Shown: positions 1-9,975 of the stretch, piece after piece
Position numbering within the stretch: the stretch's first letter is position 1
How the letters are laid out: every line of letters begins with the position of its first letter
Source of the DNA: Paracidovorax valerianellae
GTDB taxonomy: Bacteria; Pseudomonadota; Gammaproteobacteria; Burkholderiales; Burkholderiaceae_C
Assembly: GCF_900102625.1 (NCBI RefSeq)
Contig: NZ_FMZC01000010.1
Coordinates: 124,001 to 188,000, forward strand
Direction: 5' to 3'
DNA length: 64,000 nt
The notes under the pieces: generated by a model
Seen by the model: only the letters and a program-made list of their open reading frames with translations
What the model was told of the DNA's origin: nothing
The model's database searches: none
Translations under genes and position numbers: made by a program

Positions 1-288
1 CTATCGCCCCTGCAGTACGTCGAGCGATCGAAAACGCCGACGCTCTTTCTGCAGGGCAAGGAAGACGAGCGCTGCCCCAAATGCCAGTCGGAAGAACTCT
101 TCGTGAGCCTGCTGCGGGCGGGCGATACCCCCGCGGAACTGGTGCTGTACCCCGGCGAGGGCCACGGCTTCCTGGGTTCGGGCGCGCCGTCGTGCCGGGC
201 TGACGCGGCACGGCGGATCGTCGGGTGGATCGAGCAGCACTGCGGCACTGGCGAAACCCCGTCGAAAGCACCCGGGGACATCGGATGA
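1..288 (+). CDS. C-terminal part of an alpha/beta hydrolase (prolyl-oligopeptidase S9 type), cut by window edge
   Basis: The frame is open from the first base, so the gene begins upstream of the window; 95 residues are visible. Two catalytic-triad neighbourhoods typical of S9 peptidases and dienelactone-hydrolase-like enzymes are seen. One is the Asp in GKEDERCP (visible residue 22), after the strand TPTLFLQG. The other is the His in YPGEGHGF (visible residue 55). The nucleophile serine elbow would lie outside the window. The end, with an amphipathic helix (RRIVGWIEQH), is the normal C-terminus of these domains. Hydrolase class is well supported; the substrate is not, and a plain esterase or carboxymethylenebutenolidase is possible. 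Confidence 0.75.
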   Translation, partial: LSPLQYVERSKTPTLFLQGKEDERCPKCQSEELFVSLLRAGDTPAELVLYPGEGHGFLGSGAPSCRADAARRIVGWIEQHCGTGETPSKAPGDIG

Positions 289-409
289 ATCGATCGCAAC
301 GCCGCAGCTCGGCTGAATTGCAAGGTTCCTTTGGCTGCCAGCACCGGTCGAGTGGTCATGATCAACACTGACACCGACAGGCTCTTCAGAGAAGACGGAG
401 AAGTCCCCA

Positions 410-1372
410 GTGCCTGACGACGCTGTGCAAGTCGACGGGCTGCGTGATTTGCCTGCGGCCGGGGACCGGCCTGCCGATGCCATCGTGGTGGGCGGTGGCC
501 CGGCGGGGCTGACGGCCGCTTTGTACCTGGCGCGATTTCGCCGGTCGGTCGTGCTGATCGATGCGGGGCAGGGCCGCATCGCCAAGATTCCCCGCTCCCA
601 CAATTACCCCGGCTTCGTGGACGGCATCCCGGGCGGCACGCTGCTGGACACGCTGCGCCGTCAGTTGCGGCGCTACCCGGTGCGGGTGGTCCACGCCGCT
701 GTGGAGCGCGTCGAACGCATCGAGCGCCTTGGCGAAGCGGCCGGTTTTCGCGTGGAATGGCCGGGCGGGCAGGCCACCGGCCGGCAGCTTCTGCTGGCTA
801 CCGGCGTGACCGACATCGCTCCCGCCATGCCCCATGTGCGCGAAGCACTGGAGACCGGGGCGCTGCGCTACTGCCCGGTGTGCGATGCCTACGAAGCCAT
901 CGGCTGCGCCGTGGGGGTCTATGCCGATGGGCCCGCAGGCGTGGGCGAGGCGGTGTACCTGCGGCATTTCAGCGGCGACATCACCCTGTTCATGGAAGAG
1001 GGCGATGCCGCGCTGTCCGATGACGATCGCCGCCGGCTCACGCGTGCCGGCGTCCGCTGGAGCCGCGCACCGGTGGACAGCATCCGCCGCGAAGGTGCGC
1101 GCGTGGTGGTGCAGCACGGCGCCGAACGGTCGGTGTGCGACACGCTTTATTGCGCGCTGGGCCTGCAGGTGCATTCGGGACTCGCCCAGGCGCTGGGCGC
1201 TGCGCTGGACGACACCGGCTATGTGGAGGTGGACGCGCACTACGCCACGGGCGTTCCGGGGCTCTATGCGGCGGGGGACGTGGCCCAGGGCCTGAACCAG
1301 ATCGCCGTGGCGGCTGGCGGCGCGGCCATTGCGGCGTCGGCCATGCACCGCGCGCTGGGGCCGCATTACTGA
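410..1372 (+). CDS. Thioredoxin-reductase-like FAD oxidoreductase with CPVC disulfide motif
   Basis: A 320-aa class II pyridine-nucleotide-disulfide oxidoreductase, the usual TrxR length. The FAD Rossmann motif VVGGGPAG is at about 26-33. The redox pair CPVCD (Cys155, Cys158, Asp159) sits where TrxR has CATCD. The C-terminal FAD segment is GLYAAGDVAQGLNQ. The NAD(P)H half is unusual: the expected GxGxxA is replaced by VYADGPAGVGEA, and the HRRxxxR signature that reads the NADPH phosphate is replaced by FMEEGD (about 194-199). It may therefore not use NADPH as ordinary TrxB does, and could be a ferredoxin- or partner-dependent relative. Start is GTG; no strong ribosome site was seen. The electron donor is unknown. 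Confidence 0.8.
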   Translation: MPDDAVQVDGLRDLPAAGDRPADAIVVGGGPAGLTAALYLARFRRSVVLIDAGQGRIAKIPRSHNYPGFVDGIPGGTLLDTLRRQLRRYPVRVVHAAVERVERIERLGEAAGFRVEWPGGQATGRQLLLATGVTDIAPAMPHVREALETGALRYCPVCDAYEAIGCAVGVYADGPAGVGEAVYLRHFSGDITLFMEEGDAALSDDDRRRLTRAGVRWSRAPVDSIRREGARVVVQHGAERSVCDTLYCALGLQVHSGLAQALGAALDDTGYVEVDAHYATGVPGLYAAGDVAQGLNQIAVAAGGAAIAASAMHRALGPHY

Positions 1373-1532
1373 CCCTGGGAGCAAACTGCGCGCCGACCGG
1401 GCCGCCGGCAAGGACAAAGGAAATGGCGGGTGCCGCCACCGGGCACAATCGCGGCTTTTCGCCCGCCCCTTGCTCATCCATCAGCGCGCAGAAGCGGTTG
1501 GCGCCCTGCCATCCGAAGCGCTCGCCCCTGCC

Positions 1533-2717
1533 ATGCCGTCCGCACCAACGCTGCCCCTTCCCCACACCAGCCCTGCCGCCGCCCGGTTGCAATCCATCGA
1601 TGCGCTGCGCGGGCTCGTCATCCTGTTCATGCTGCTGGACCATGTGCGCGAAACGTTCTTCCTGCACCACCAGGTCGGCGACCCCATGGCCGTGGCCACC
1701 ACCTCTCCCGACCTGTTCGCCAGCCGGCTACTGGCCCATGTCTGCGCGCCGGTGTTCGTGTTTCTCACCGGCCTGTCGGCCTGCCTGTACGGCGCACGGC
1801 AGGGTGGCGGCCGGGCTTTGGCCTCGGTGTTTCTGCTGCAGCGCGGGCTGTTCCTGGTCGCGCTGGAACTCACGCTGGTCAACTTCGCCTGGACCTTCCA
1901 GTGGCCGCCCACCGTGGTGTACCTGCAGGTCATCTGGGTGATCGGTTTGAGCATGCTGGCCCTGGCGGCGCTGCTGTGGCTGCCGCGCAATGTGCTGATC
2001 GCGCTGGGCGTGGTGCTGGTGGCCGGGCACAACCTGCTGGACGGCCTGCATTTCCCGGTCGGCCATGCTTTGCACATTCCCTGGGCGGTGCTGCACGACC
2101 GGGGCTGGATCGAGGTGAGCGATTCGCTGCGCCTGCGCACTTCGTACCCGTTGCTGCCGTGGATCGGGGTGATCGCACTGGGCTATGCCGCCGGCCCGTG
2201 GTTCCAGGCCTCTGCCGATGCGCAAGGCCGGCAGCGCCGCCTGCTCGCGTGGGGGGCTGGCCTACTGGTGGGCTTTGCCGTGCTGCGCGCCTGGAACGGG
2301 TACGGCGACAAGCCCTGGGTGCCCGGCGAGACCGCTTTGGCCACGGCCATGTCGTTCTTCAACGTGACCAAATACCCGCCCTCGCTGCTGTTCGTCGCAC
2401 TCACGCTGGGCATTGGCCTACTGGTGCTGCGCGCGTTCGAACGGTTGCCGGCCGGCAGCGGCGGGCTGCGGGTGCTCGCGGTGTTCGGCGCGGCGCCCAT
2501 GTTCTTTTACCTGCTGCACCTTTACGTGCTCAAGGCGCTGTACCTGGGCGCTTTGGCGGCATGGGGCCCCAACCAGGGCAGGTATTTCGGTTTCGACGCC
2601 ATGTGGGGCGTCTGGCTGTGTACGCTGGTGCTGGCTGCCGCGCTCTACCCGGCGGTGAAGGCCTTCGGGGCCTTCAAGGCCCGGCGGCGCGACATCGCCT
2701 GGCTCAAATACCTGTAG
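1533..2717 (+). CDS. DUF1624 / heparan-alpha-glucosaminide N-acetyltransferase-like membrane protein
   Basis: A 394-aa polytopic inner-membrane protein with about ten hydrophobic segments. The hallmark of the family is near the N-terminus: RLQSIDALRGLVILFMLLDH (about 18-37), with the conserved DALRG and the HxxRE-like end of the first membrane helix. The frame is open further upstream, but the ATG at 1533 places the motif as in relatives. Family members transfer acyl groups across membranes; no substrate can be deduced here. A CACAAT hexamer at 1444-1449 may be its -10 box. The next gene is an unrelated exporter. Confidence 0.75.
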   Translation: MPSAPTLPLPHTSPAAARLQSIDALRGLVILFMLLDHVRETFFLHHQVGDPMAVATTSPDLFASRLLAHVCAPVFVFLTGLSACLYGARQGGGRALASVFLLQRGLFLVALELTLVNFAWTFQWPPTVVYLQVIWVIGLSMLALAALLWLPRNVLIALGVVLVAGHNLLDGLHFPVGHALHIPWAVLHDRGWIEVSDSLRLRTSYPLLPWIGVIALGYAAGPWFQASADAQGRQRRLLAWGAGLLVGFAVLRAWNGYGDKPWVPGETALATAMSFFNVTKYPPSLLFVALTLGIGLLVLRAFERLPAGSGGLRVLAVFGAAPMFFYLLHLYVLKALYLGALAAWGPNQGRYFGFDAMWGVWLCTLVLAAALYPAVKAFGAFKARRRDIAWLKYL

Positions 2718-2816
2718 CACCTGTAGCAGCTCTGGCTGGCCCGCCTTCTGGGTGCGGAAGGGGAGGCGTGCCCAACGGCGCCGATGCCCCTTCGGGTGCG
2801 ATGGGCCGACCTTGGC

Positions 2817-2832
2817 GACAATCGGTCCCATG
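2817..2832 (+). promoter_or_regulatory. Candidate -10 box placed for leaderless transcription of the Bcr/CflA gene
   Basis: GACAAT (2817-2822) ends seven bases before the ATG at 2830, so a transcript would begin at or next to the start codon. No Shine-Dalgarno sequence is present. The same arrangement recurs before three other genes in this window (22716, 45983, 48079). No convincing -35 box was found. Confidence 0.4.
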
Positions 2833-4041
2833 TTTCCTTCCGCTTTTCTTCGCATCGCCCTCGTTCTGGGCCTTCTCTCGGCCATCGGCCCCTTCGCCAT
2901 CGACATGTACCTGCCGGCGCTCCCCGACATCGGGCGCAGCCTGGGCGCGCCGGTTGGCGCCGTGCAGTGGAGCCTGACGGCGTTCTTCCTTTCGCTGGGG
3001 GCCGGGCAGTTGTTTTATGGCCCCGTCTCCGACATGGTGGGGCGCAAGCCGCCGCTGTACTTCGGGCTGCTGCTGTTCACCGTGGCCAGCGTAGGCTGTG
3101 CGCTGGCGACCGAAATCGAGACGCTGGTGGCTCTTCGCTTTCTGCAGGGTCTGGGCGCAGCGGCTGGCATGGCCATTCCGCGCGCGGTGGTGCGCGACCT
3201 GCACACCGGCACCGACGCCGCGCGGCTGATGTCGCTGCTGATGCTGGTGTTCAGCGTGTCGCCCATCCTCGCGCCGCTGGCAGGCAGCGCGGTCATCGCG
3301 CTGACGGGCTGGCGCGGCGTGTTCTGGGCCGTGGCCGTGGCGGCCGTCGCGGGGCTGGCACTGGTCTACGGCGCCCTGCGCGAGACGCGCCCCGCCGCTG
3401 ACCGGGTCGAAAGCAGCCTGGGCGGCGCCCTCCGCGCTTACGGGCTGCTGCTGCGGGACTGGCATTACCTGGGCCTGGTCTTCATCGGCGGCTGCGCCAT
3501 GGCGGGGTTCTTCGTCTATCTGGCCGGCTCGCCGTTCGTGCTCATCAACCACTACGGGCTCACGCCCACGCAGTACAGCCTGGCGTTTTCGCTGAACGCG
3601 GCGGCGTTCATCGGTTCGTCGCAGTTCACCGGCATGTTGGGCGAGCGCTTCGGGCTGGTGCCGCTGGTGAAAACGGCCGCCAGCGCGTCCGGCGTGATCA
3701 TGGTGGCGCTGCTGGGCTACTACCTGATGGGGGGCGACCAGCTGGCCGTGCTGATCGCGCTGTATTTCGTCTCCAGCGCGTTCATGGGTCTGGTGATTCC
3801 CACCACTTCGGTGCTGGCCCTGGAAAAGCACGGCGCCATCGCCGGCACCGCCTCGGCGCTGCTGGGCACGCTGCAGATGCTGTCGGGCGCGGCAGCCATG
3901 GGCATCGTCGGCCTGTTCGCCAACGGTGAGCCGTTGCCCATGGTGATCGGCATGACCGCTGGCGCGCTGGTGGGCGTGGCACTCGCGTGGATCACCCTGG
4001 CCGGATCGCCCGGCCCCCGGCCGCAGGAGGCACAGGTTTGA
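2830..4041 (+). CDS. Bcr/CflA-family multidrug efflux MFS transporter
   Basis: A 403-aa protein with twelve predicted membrane helices, the normal length for the DHA1 Bcr/CflA group. Helix 1 carries the family signature GPFAIDMYLPALPDIG (about 20-35). The loop after helix 2 has the MFS motif A variant GPVSDMVGRKPP. These pumps export drugs and metabolites by proton antiport in the inner membrane. The ATG at 2830 is chosen because it begins directly at the first helix, as in relatives. The stop codon overlaps the next MFS gene's TTG start, so the two are probably co-transcribed. Confidence 0.88.
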   Translation: MFPSAFLRIALVLGLLSAIGPFAIDMYLPALPDIGRSLGAPVGAVQWSLTAFFLSLGAGQLFYGPVSDMVGRKPPLYFGLLLFTVASVGCALATEIETLVALRFLQGLGAAAGMAIPRAVVRDLHTGTDAARLMSLLMLVFSVSPILAPLAGSAVIALTGWRGVFWAVAVAAVAGLALVYGALRETRPAADRVESSLGGALRAYGLLLRDWHYLGLVFIGGCAMAGFFVYLAGSPFVLINHYGLTPTQYSLAFSLNAAAFIGSSQFTGMLGERFGLVPLVKTAASASGVIMVALLGYYLMGGDQLAVLIALYFVSSAFMGLVIPTTSVLALEKHGAIAGTASALLGTLQMLSGAAAMGIVGLFANGEPLPMVIGMTAGALVGVALAWITLAGSPGPRPQEAQV

Positions 4042-5498
4042 ACGCCAACACCGCCACCGCCAACAAGGCCCGCCAAGCCGCGGCGCGGGCCGCAGCCGCG
4101 CCTGCTTTGCCGGACGGCCTGCCGCCGGGCGCGCGGGCGCGGGCCATGCTGGTCATCATCCTCGGGCTCACGGTGGCAGTGCTGGACGGCAGCATCGTCA
4201 ACCTCGCGCTGCCCGGTATCGCCCGCGAATTGAATGCCGGTGCGTCCCAGGCGATCTGGGTGGTCAACGCCTACCAGATCGCCACGCTGGTCATGCTGCT
4301 GCCGCTGGCCTCGCTGGGCGAGCGGTTCGGCTACCGGCGCGTGTACCTGTTCGGCATGGCGCTGTTCGCCGTGTCGTCGCTGGGCGCCATGCTGGCCACC
4401 TCGCTGCCGGCGCTGATCGTGGCGCGGGCCGTGCAGGGGCTGGGGGCCGCCGGCATCATGAGCGTGAACGCCGCGCTGGTGCGGCTCGTCTACCCGCGTG
4501 CGCAACTGGGCCGCGGCATGGCCATCAATTCGCTGGTCGTCGCCACCTCGTCGATGGCCGGCCCCTCGGTGGCGGCGGGCATCCTGTCGGTGGCGTCGTG
4601 GCCCTGGCTCTTCGCGCTGAACCTGCCGCTGGGCCTGTTCACCCTGTGGCTGGGGCGGCGCGCGCTGCCGTTCAACCCGCCCAGCACGCACACGGGCGCG
4701 CGCCTCACGGTGCTGGACGTCACGCTGAACATCCTCATGTTCGCGCTCATCTTCATCGGCGGCGAGCAGTTGGGCGTGCGCGGCGAAGCGGCCGGAACGG
4801 CCTCGCCCCTGGGCTGGGCGCTGCTGCTGGCCGGCGTGGCGGTGGGCTGGGTGTACCTGCGCCGCCAGATGCGCCTGGCCGTGCCGCTCTTTCCGGTGGA
4901 CCTGCTGCGCATTCCCGTCTTCGCGCTGTCGATGGGCGCCTCGGTGGGGGCGTTCTGCGCGCAGATGCTGGCCTTCCTGTCGCTGCCGTTCCTGCTGCTG
5001 GAAGCCCAGGGGCGTTCGCACCTGGAGGCCGGGCTGCTCATCACCGCCTGGCCCCTGGCCATCGTGCTGGTCGCGCCGCTGGCGGGGCGGCTCATCGGCC
5101 GCATTGCGGACGGCCTGCTGGGCGGCATCGGCATGGCGGTGTTCGCGTGCGGCTTGCTCGCGCTCGCGGCGCTGCCGCCGCAGCCTGGCGTCTTCGACGT
5201 GGCGTGGCGCATGCTGCTGTGCGGCGCGGGCTTCGGCCTGTTCCAGTCGCCCAACAACCACACCATCGTGGCCTCGGCGCCGCTGCACCGCTCGGGCGCG
5301 GCCAGCGGCATGCTGGGGACCGCGCGCCTGACCGGGCAGACGCTGGGTGCGGTCGTGCTGGCGGGCATCTTCGCGGTCTGGGGCCTGCACGACGGGCGGG
5401 GCGAGGCCGTGGCGCTGATGGCGGCGGCCGGCTGCGCGGCGGTGGCGGGCGTGTGCAGCGTGCTGCGATTGCGCCAGGCGCCAAGGGCACACGCCTGA
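4038..5498 (+). CDS. DHA2-family (14-helix) MFS efflux transporter
   Basis: A 486-aa integral membrane protein. Helix 1 reads LTVAVLDGSIVNLALPGIA, the typical DHA2 D-x-x-(I/V)VN-x-ALP signature. A motif-A-like LASLGERFGYRRVYL follows helix 2. The chosen start is TTG at 4038, overlapping the previous gene's TGA. A perfect AGGAGG (4025-4030) lies seven bases upstream, and no in-frame ATG lies between it and helix 1 except the one inside GARARAM. Two adjacent efflux pumps of different MFS subfamilies, translationally coupled, suggest a shared export role, but no regulator lies next to them. Substrate unknown. Confidence 0.87.
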   Translation: MNANTATANKARQAAARAAAAPALPDGLPPGARARAMLVIILGLTVAVLDGSIVNLALPGIARELNAGASQAIWVVNAYQIATLVMLLPLASLGERFGYRRVYLFGMALFAVSSLGAMLATSLPALIVARAVQGLGAAGIMSVNAALVRLVYPRAQLGRGMAINSLVVATSSMAGPSVAAGILSVASWPWLFALNLPLGLFTLWLGRRALPFNPPSTHTGARLTVLDVTLNILMFALIFIGGEQLGVRGEAAGTASPLGWALLLAGVAVGWVYLRRQMRLAVPLFPVDLLRIPVFALSMGASVGAFCAQMLAFLSLPFLLLEAQGRSHLEAGLLITAWPLAIVLVAPLAGRLIGRIADGLLGGIGMAVFACGLLALAALPPQPGVFDVAWRMLLCGAGFGLFQSPNNHTIVASAPLHRSGAASGMLGTARLTGQTLGAVVLAGIFAVWGLHDGRGEAVALMAAAGCAAVAGVCSVLRLRQAPRAHA

Positions 5499-5520
5499 AA
5501 AATACGTTTCAGGTGTTTTA

Positions 5521-5570
5521 GGCCTCCAGCGCAATCAATACGCCGGCAGTGTGCTATTAAATTTATAGCA
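5521..5570 (+). repeat. Dispersed comamonad mini-element, copy 1 (intergenic)
   Basis: GGCCTCCAGCGCAAT (5521-5535) is followed by an AT-rich inverted repeat, TGCTATTAAATTTATAGCA (5552-5570). The same two blocks recur at 17797, 29139, 29565 and 39636. Here the element lies between two convergent genes, where its hairpin could help to end transcription. Confidence 0.7.
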
Positions 5571-5588
5571 AACGCTTTTGCACCGCTT

Positions 5589-6716
5589 TCAGGGGCTGTG
5601 CGGCTGTGATCGTGAATCCACCTGCTCCGCCAGCGTGCGCAAGGTCAGCGGCGCGCAGCCTTCCGCATGGTTGCTCACCGTGACGAAAGCGTTCTGTCCT
5701 GCCCCGGTGATGCCCGCGACGGTGCGCGCCAGCAGCTCGTGCACTTCAGGCGCCGGGTGCACGATCCGGTCGTAGGGGGCATACAGCGTTTCGGCATCTT
5801 CGTAGCCGTAGGCGCCATGCACGGGGTTCAGGTTCCAGCGACACACCAGGGGGGCTGGCCACAGCCGCCGCAGCAAGTGCAGTTGTTCCTCCAGCGGCGG
5901 CATCTTGGCGTGCAGCCCCACGCAATACGTGGCGCCAGCCTCGCGCAGCACGTCGGCAAAGCGGGGCATGAACTCGGGCGACAGCCACTCCGGGTCGCGC
6001 ACTTCCACCGCCAGCACGCCGTCCGGGGCCGTGGGCGCGAGCGGCGGCTGGGCCAGCAGCAGGCTGCGCAGCCGGGCCAGCACCTGCAGCAAGCGGTCCA
6101 GTTGCGCCAGGGGCAGGGGGCTCAGCTGGAACACCAGTGCGCCGACCTTGCGGCCCAACCCTTCGAGCGCCGGTGCCACGAATTCCTGCGTGGCCAGCGC
6201 GGCATCCAGAAATGCGGGGTTGGCCTGCCGCCCGCGACCGTCTTCGCCGCGCACCAGCGCATCGGTCACCAGGCTGGGCGCCTTCACCACGAAGCGAAAG
6301 TCGTCCGGCACCTGCGACGCATAGCGCTCGTACTGGCTCACCGTGAGGGGTCGGTAAAAGCTCCGGTCAATGCTGACCGTGCGCATCAGCGGGTGCTGGG
6401 CATACACCGGCAGTCCATTCTTGGAGAGCACCTGCTCCGAATGCTCGCCCTCCCACAGCAGGCCCTTCCAGCCGGGATAGGTCCAGGACGACGTGCCCAT
6501 GCGCAGCCGGGGCGGCAGCCGCGCGGCCAGCTCGCGCAGGGCCTCGTCCCAGTCCACCGCCTGCACCGTGCCGCTGCGGCGCACGGCGGGTGCCTTCGCA
6601 GGCAACTTGGCTTCCTCCGATGGGGCAGCGCTTTTGGCGGCGGGGGGCGTAGGCGGTTTAGGCGGCGCAGGGGGCTCAGGGGGCGCAGGCAGATCGCCGA
6701 AAAGATCGTCTTGCAT
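5589..6716 (-). CDS. DUF72 (YecE-type) TIM-barrel protein
   Basis: A 375-aa cytoplasmic protein. After a proline/alanine-rich N-terminal tail (about 1-65, PEPPAPPKPPTPP) comes a DUF72 domain: RMGTSSWTYPGWKG, SFYRPLTVSQYERYASQVPDDFRFVVKAP, VLAVEVRDPEWLS and the C-terminal WNLNP...Y. These match the conserved strands of YecE-like proteins, whose reaction is not established. The tail is longer than in most relatives. The gene converges with the MFS gene and is followed in its own direction by the mini-element. Confidence 0.85.
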   Translation of the reverse strand: MQDDLFGDLPAPPEPPAPPKPPTPPAAKSAAPSEEAKLPAKAPAVRRSGTVQAVDWDEALRELAARLPPRLRMGTSSWTYPGWKGLLWEGEHSEQVLSKNGLPVYAQHPLMRTVSIDRSFYRPLTVSQYERYASQVPDDFRFVVKAPSLVTDALVRGEDGRGRQANPAFLDAALATQEFVAPALEGLGRKVGALVFQLSPLPLAQLDRLLQVLARLRSLLLAQPPLAPTAPDGVLAVEVRDPEWLSPEFMPRFADVLREAGATYCVGLHAKMPPLEEQLHLLRRLWPAPLVCRWNLNPVHGAYGYEDAETLYAPYDRIVHPAPEVHELLARTVAGITGAGQNAFVTVSNHAEGCAPLTLRTLAEQVDSRSQPHSP

Positions 6717-6736
6717 GGGTCGAATCGATGGGGCGT

Positions 6737-7141
6737 TCAGTCCTCTGAAAACAGCCCGCCTTCATTGAGCAGGTCATAGGCAATGTCCGGGTGCCGGTCC
6801 ATGCTCTTCTTGATCGCAGCGGGAATCGCCTGCCGCGTCTTGCGGCACAGCCCGCGCTGCTCCAGCACCAGGATCGCAATGCCGCGCAGGCTGCGCACTT
6901 CGTTGGGACTGGTGGTGATGCTCAGGCGAATGCCGAGCTGCTCGTCCAGCCGGTCCTGCATGCGGCGCAGCTCGGCCAGGCTGCCCAGGTTTTCCAGCCG
7001 CTCGATCAGCCGCTTCTCTTCGTCACGGGTGAGGCGCAGCACCCGCAGATCCCCGCTCGGCGCTTGCAGAAGCGCGTCCCGGTCGCACACGCACGCACCC
7101 GGGGGGCATTCGGTGCGGACGGCAAAGGGGAAGGGCGTCAT
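6737..7141 (-). CDS. Conserved small protein of unknown function
   Basis: A 134-aa soluble protein I cannot assign to a named family. The N-terminus holds a cysteine cluster (CPPGACVCDRD, about 10-20) that could bind a metal. The middle is charged and helical (LTRDEEKRLIERLENLGSLAELRRMQDRLDEQLG), and the end is KKSMDRHPDIAYDLLNEGGLF. The ATG at 7141 is preferred; an in-frame GTG at 7180 would add 13 residues. It lies 20 bases upstream of the DUF72 gene on the same strand, so they may share a transcript. Coding quality looks good. Confidence 0.65.
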   Translation of the reverse strand: MTPFPFAVRTECPPGACVCDRDALLQAPSGDLRVLRLTRDEEKRLIERLENLGSLAELRRMQDRLDEQLGIRLSITTSPNEVRSLRGIAILVLEQRGLCRKTRQAIPAAIKKSMDRHPDIAYDLLNEGGLFSED

Positions 7142-7238
7142 GAATAGCGATGCGGTGTGGGGTGCCTCGGGGGCGGCCACCGCATTTTAGGGAGGGGCCA
7201 ATGGCCCGCGTGGCCAGTGCGTGCTCTGGCCCCGGCCT

Positions 7239-8417
7239 TTACTGCGCGCTGTACACCAGCCCTGGCCGCGTGCCGTCCAAGTCGTCGGTCTCGGCATCCT
7301 CCACCGGCGCGGCGCCGAACGTGAGGCCCAGCGCCACGAAGCGGTAAGCGCCTTGCCGGTTGGTGTACACGGCCCAGCCGTTCGGCGTGATGGCGATCCA
7401 CTGCCAGGAACCGACCACGCGCGCGTCCACGACGGTGGACACCGGTTGCCCATCGGTGGTGCGATAGATGCGCAATTCGCCGGTGCTGCGGGGAGGCGCT
7501 GCCTGTACAGACCCTTTGTCGGGCGAGGCGGTGGCTCCGGCGGCGCGCTGGACCTCACGCACGGCAAACAGCCCTCCCGGCGCCAGGCGCAATGGCCCGC
7601 TGCTCGCATCGGTGGACGCAGCCAGCCGCACGAAACGCCGCGTTGCGCGATCGGCAAAACCTGTCCCGGCTTGGGACTGCGATGGGGGCTGGGCCTCGAC
7701 CGCGAACTCGACCAGGGACACATTGCCCGACCACTGCGTGAAGCGCGCAAACGCGACACCCTGGCCGCCCGCATATCCCACCAGTTCGGCCGTGGCATCG
7801 GGCTCAGCGTCGGACGCTCGCGGTACCCATTGGCCTGCCCGCGGCCCAGGAGCCACGCGCGGCGGCGTGCCGTTGAGAACGTCGAACATCCCCAGGTCCG
7901 CCTGCTCGCCCAGCGTCCAGTCGGGCAGTGAAAAGGTCAGCAAGCGATAGGGTTTTCGACCATCGTCATCGCGCCGATAGAACTGGGATGTCGCGACCAC
8001 GTGCACCTGTCGCTCTGCTTTGCCAGTCATGCCATCCGTGCCGGCTGGCCTTGCCAGGCAACTGTCTGGTTTGACACCGGGAGCCGGGACCGCAGCGACC
8101 GCGGGTGGCGTTCCGCTGCGCTCGCTGAGCCTGAAAGATGAAACCTTGGCGGGCTGCGCCAGATCGAGCTTGTCCACCGTGCCGTTGCAATACACCACAT
8201 AGAGAAACTGCGGGGATGCTGAAAGAACCCCGCCGAAGGGCACCGCGGCTGTGCCACGTGGAGCATTTGCCATGCGCGCCAGGTCGGGGTCTTTGCCTGA
8301 GCAGGCGCTCAGCACCAGACTGGCGGCTATGGCGGACATTGCGACCACCGCAGGGGCGCGCCGGTTGGTTGGGGCTGTCGGCAGAAAAGAGGAGAAGGCG
8401 ATCAGTGACAGCGTCAT
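7239..8417 (-). CDS. Putative lipoprotein of unknown function
   Basis: About 392 aa. A hydrophobic stretch ending in a lipobox, AASLVLSAC|SG, indicates export, signal peptidase II cleavage and lipidation. If translation starts at the internal ATG at 8339 (MSAIAASLVLSACSG) the signal peptide is unusually short but clean; the upstream ATG at 8417 gives a 26-residue lead before it. The mature part contains repeated strand-like blocks (FLYVVYCNGTVDKLDL, YRLLTFSLPDWTLGEQADLG, WQWIAITPNGWAVYTNRQGAYRFVALG), which suggests a beta-propeller-like fold. No family recognised. Confidence 0.6.
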   Translation of the reverse strand: MTLSLIAFSSFLPTAPTNRRAPAVVAMSAIAASLVLSACSGKDPDLARMANAPRGTAAVPFGGVLSASPQFLYVVYCNGTVDKLDLAQPAKVSSFRLSERSGTPPAVAAVPAPGVKPDSCLARPAGTDGMTGKAERQVHVVATSQFYRRDDDGRKPYRLLTFSLPDWTLGEQADLGMFDVLNGTPPRVAPGPRAGQWVPRASDAEPDATAELVGYAGGQGVAFARFTQWSGNVSLVEFAVEAQPPSQSQAGTGFADRATRRFVRLAASTDASSGPLRLAPGGLFAVREVQRAAGATASPDKGSVQAAPPRSTGELRIYRTTDGQPVSTVVDARVVGSWQWIAITPNGWAVYTNRQGAYRFVALGLTFGAAPVEDAETDDLDGTRPGLVYSAQ

Positions 8418-8470
8418 GGGTGGGAAGGCGGGGGGCACGAACCTGCGGGGCAGGCGGCTGTGCCGCCAGC

Positions 8471-9201
<731 letters not shown>

Positions 9202-9205
<4 letters not shown>

Positions 9206-9975
9206 GCGGTGGTCTCCAGCGTGTCGTTGCCGACGGTTTCGGTGCCCAGGTACACGGCCTGCACTTCGGGGTGGTTGCGGATTTCGTCGGGCGTTCCAGC
9301 GGTGAGCACCCGGCCATACACCAGCACCGAGATGCGGTCGGCCAGGCGGAATACGGCCTCCATGTCGTGCTCGATCAGCAGCACGGCCATGTCTTTGCGC
9401 AGGGTTTCGATGAGCTGCACCATCTGCAGCGATTCGTCGGGCCCCATGCCCGCCATGGGTTCGTCGAGCAGCAGCAGCTTCGGGCCCGAGGCCAGCGCCA
9501 GGGCGACATCGAGCGTGCGCTGTGCGCCGTGCGGCAGCGCGCCGGCGACGGCGTCCATGCCGTGCTGCAGGCCCACGCGCTCGGCCAGGCGGTCCGCTGC
9601 CTCGTACAGGTCACGCGCGTGAGACCGCGGTTGCAGGAAGCGAAAGCTCGATCCGCTGTGCGCCTGCACGGCCAGCAGCAGGTTGTCGCGCACGGTCTGC
9701 CGCGGAAAGATGCGCGTCACTTGAAAGCAGCGCGACAGGCCCTTGCCCACGCGGCGATGCATGGGCAGCGCGGTGATGTCGGCGCCGTCGAGCAGCACGC
9801 GACCGGCGTCGGGCGCCAGCAGCCCCGAAATCTGGTTGACCAGCGTGGTCTTGCCCGCACCGTTGGGGCCGATGAGGGCGTGCACCTCGCCGTGCGCCAC
9901 GGTCAGGCTAACGTGGTCGGTGGCGAGCAGGCCGCCGAAGCGCTTGACCAGGCCATCCACTTGAAAGAGGCTCAT
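9202..9975 (-). CDS. livG: Branched-chain amino-acid-type ABC transporter ATPase LivG
   Basis: A 257-aa ABC ATPase. Walker A is GPNGAGKTT and Walker B KLLLLDEPMAGMGP, with the C-terminal TAGTPDEIRNHPEVQAVYLG typical of LivG. The usual LSxGEQR signature is altered to ALPHGAQRTLDVAL, a notable deviation in a residue group that normally contacts ATP. The start ATG at 9975 overlaps the livM stop by four bases. The reading frame stays open far upstream inside livM, but that part does not resemble protein and is ignored. Confidence 0.9.

Noticed and set aside
3720-5534. Long antisense open frame across the DHA2 transporter
   Set aside because: Arg/Gln/His-rich composition typical of a shadow frame.
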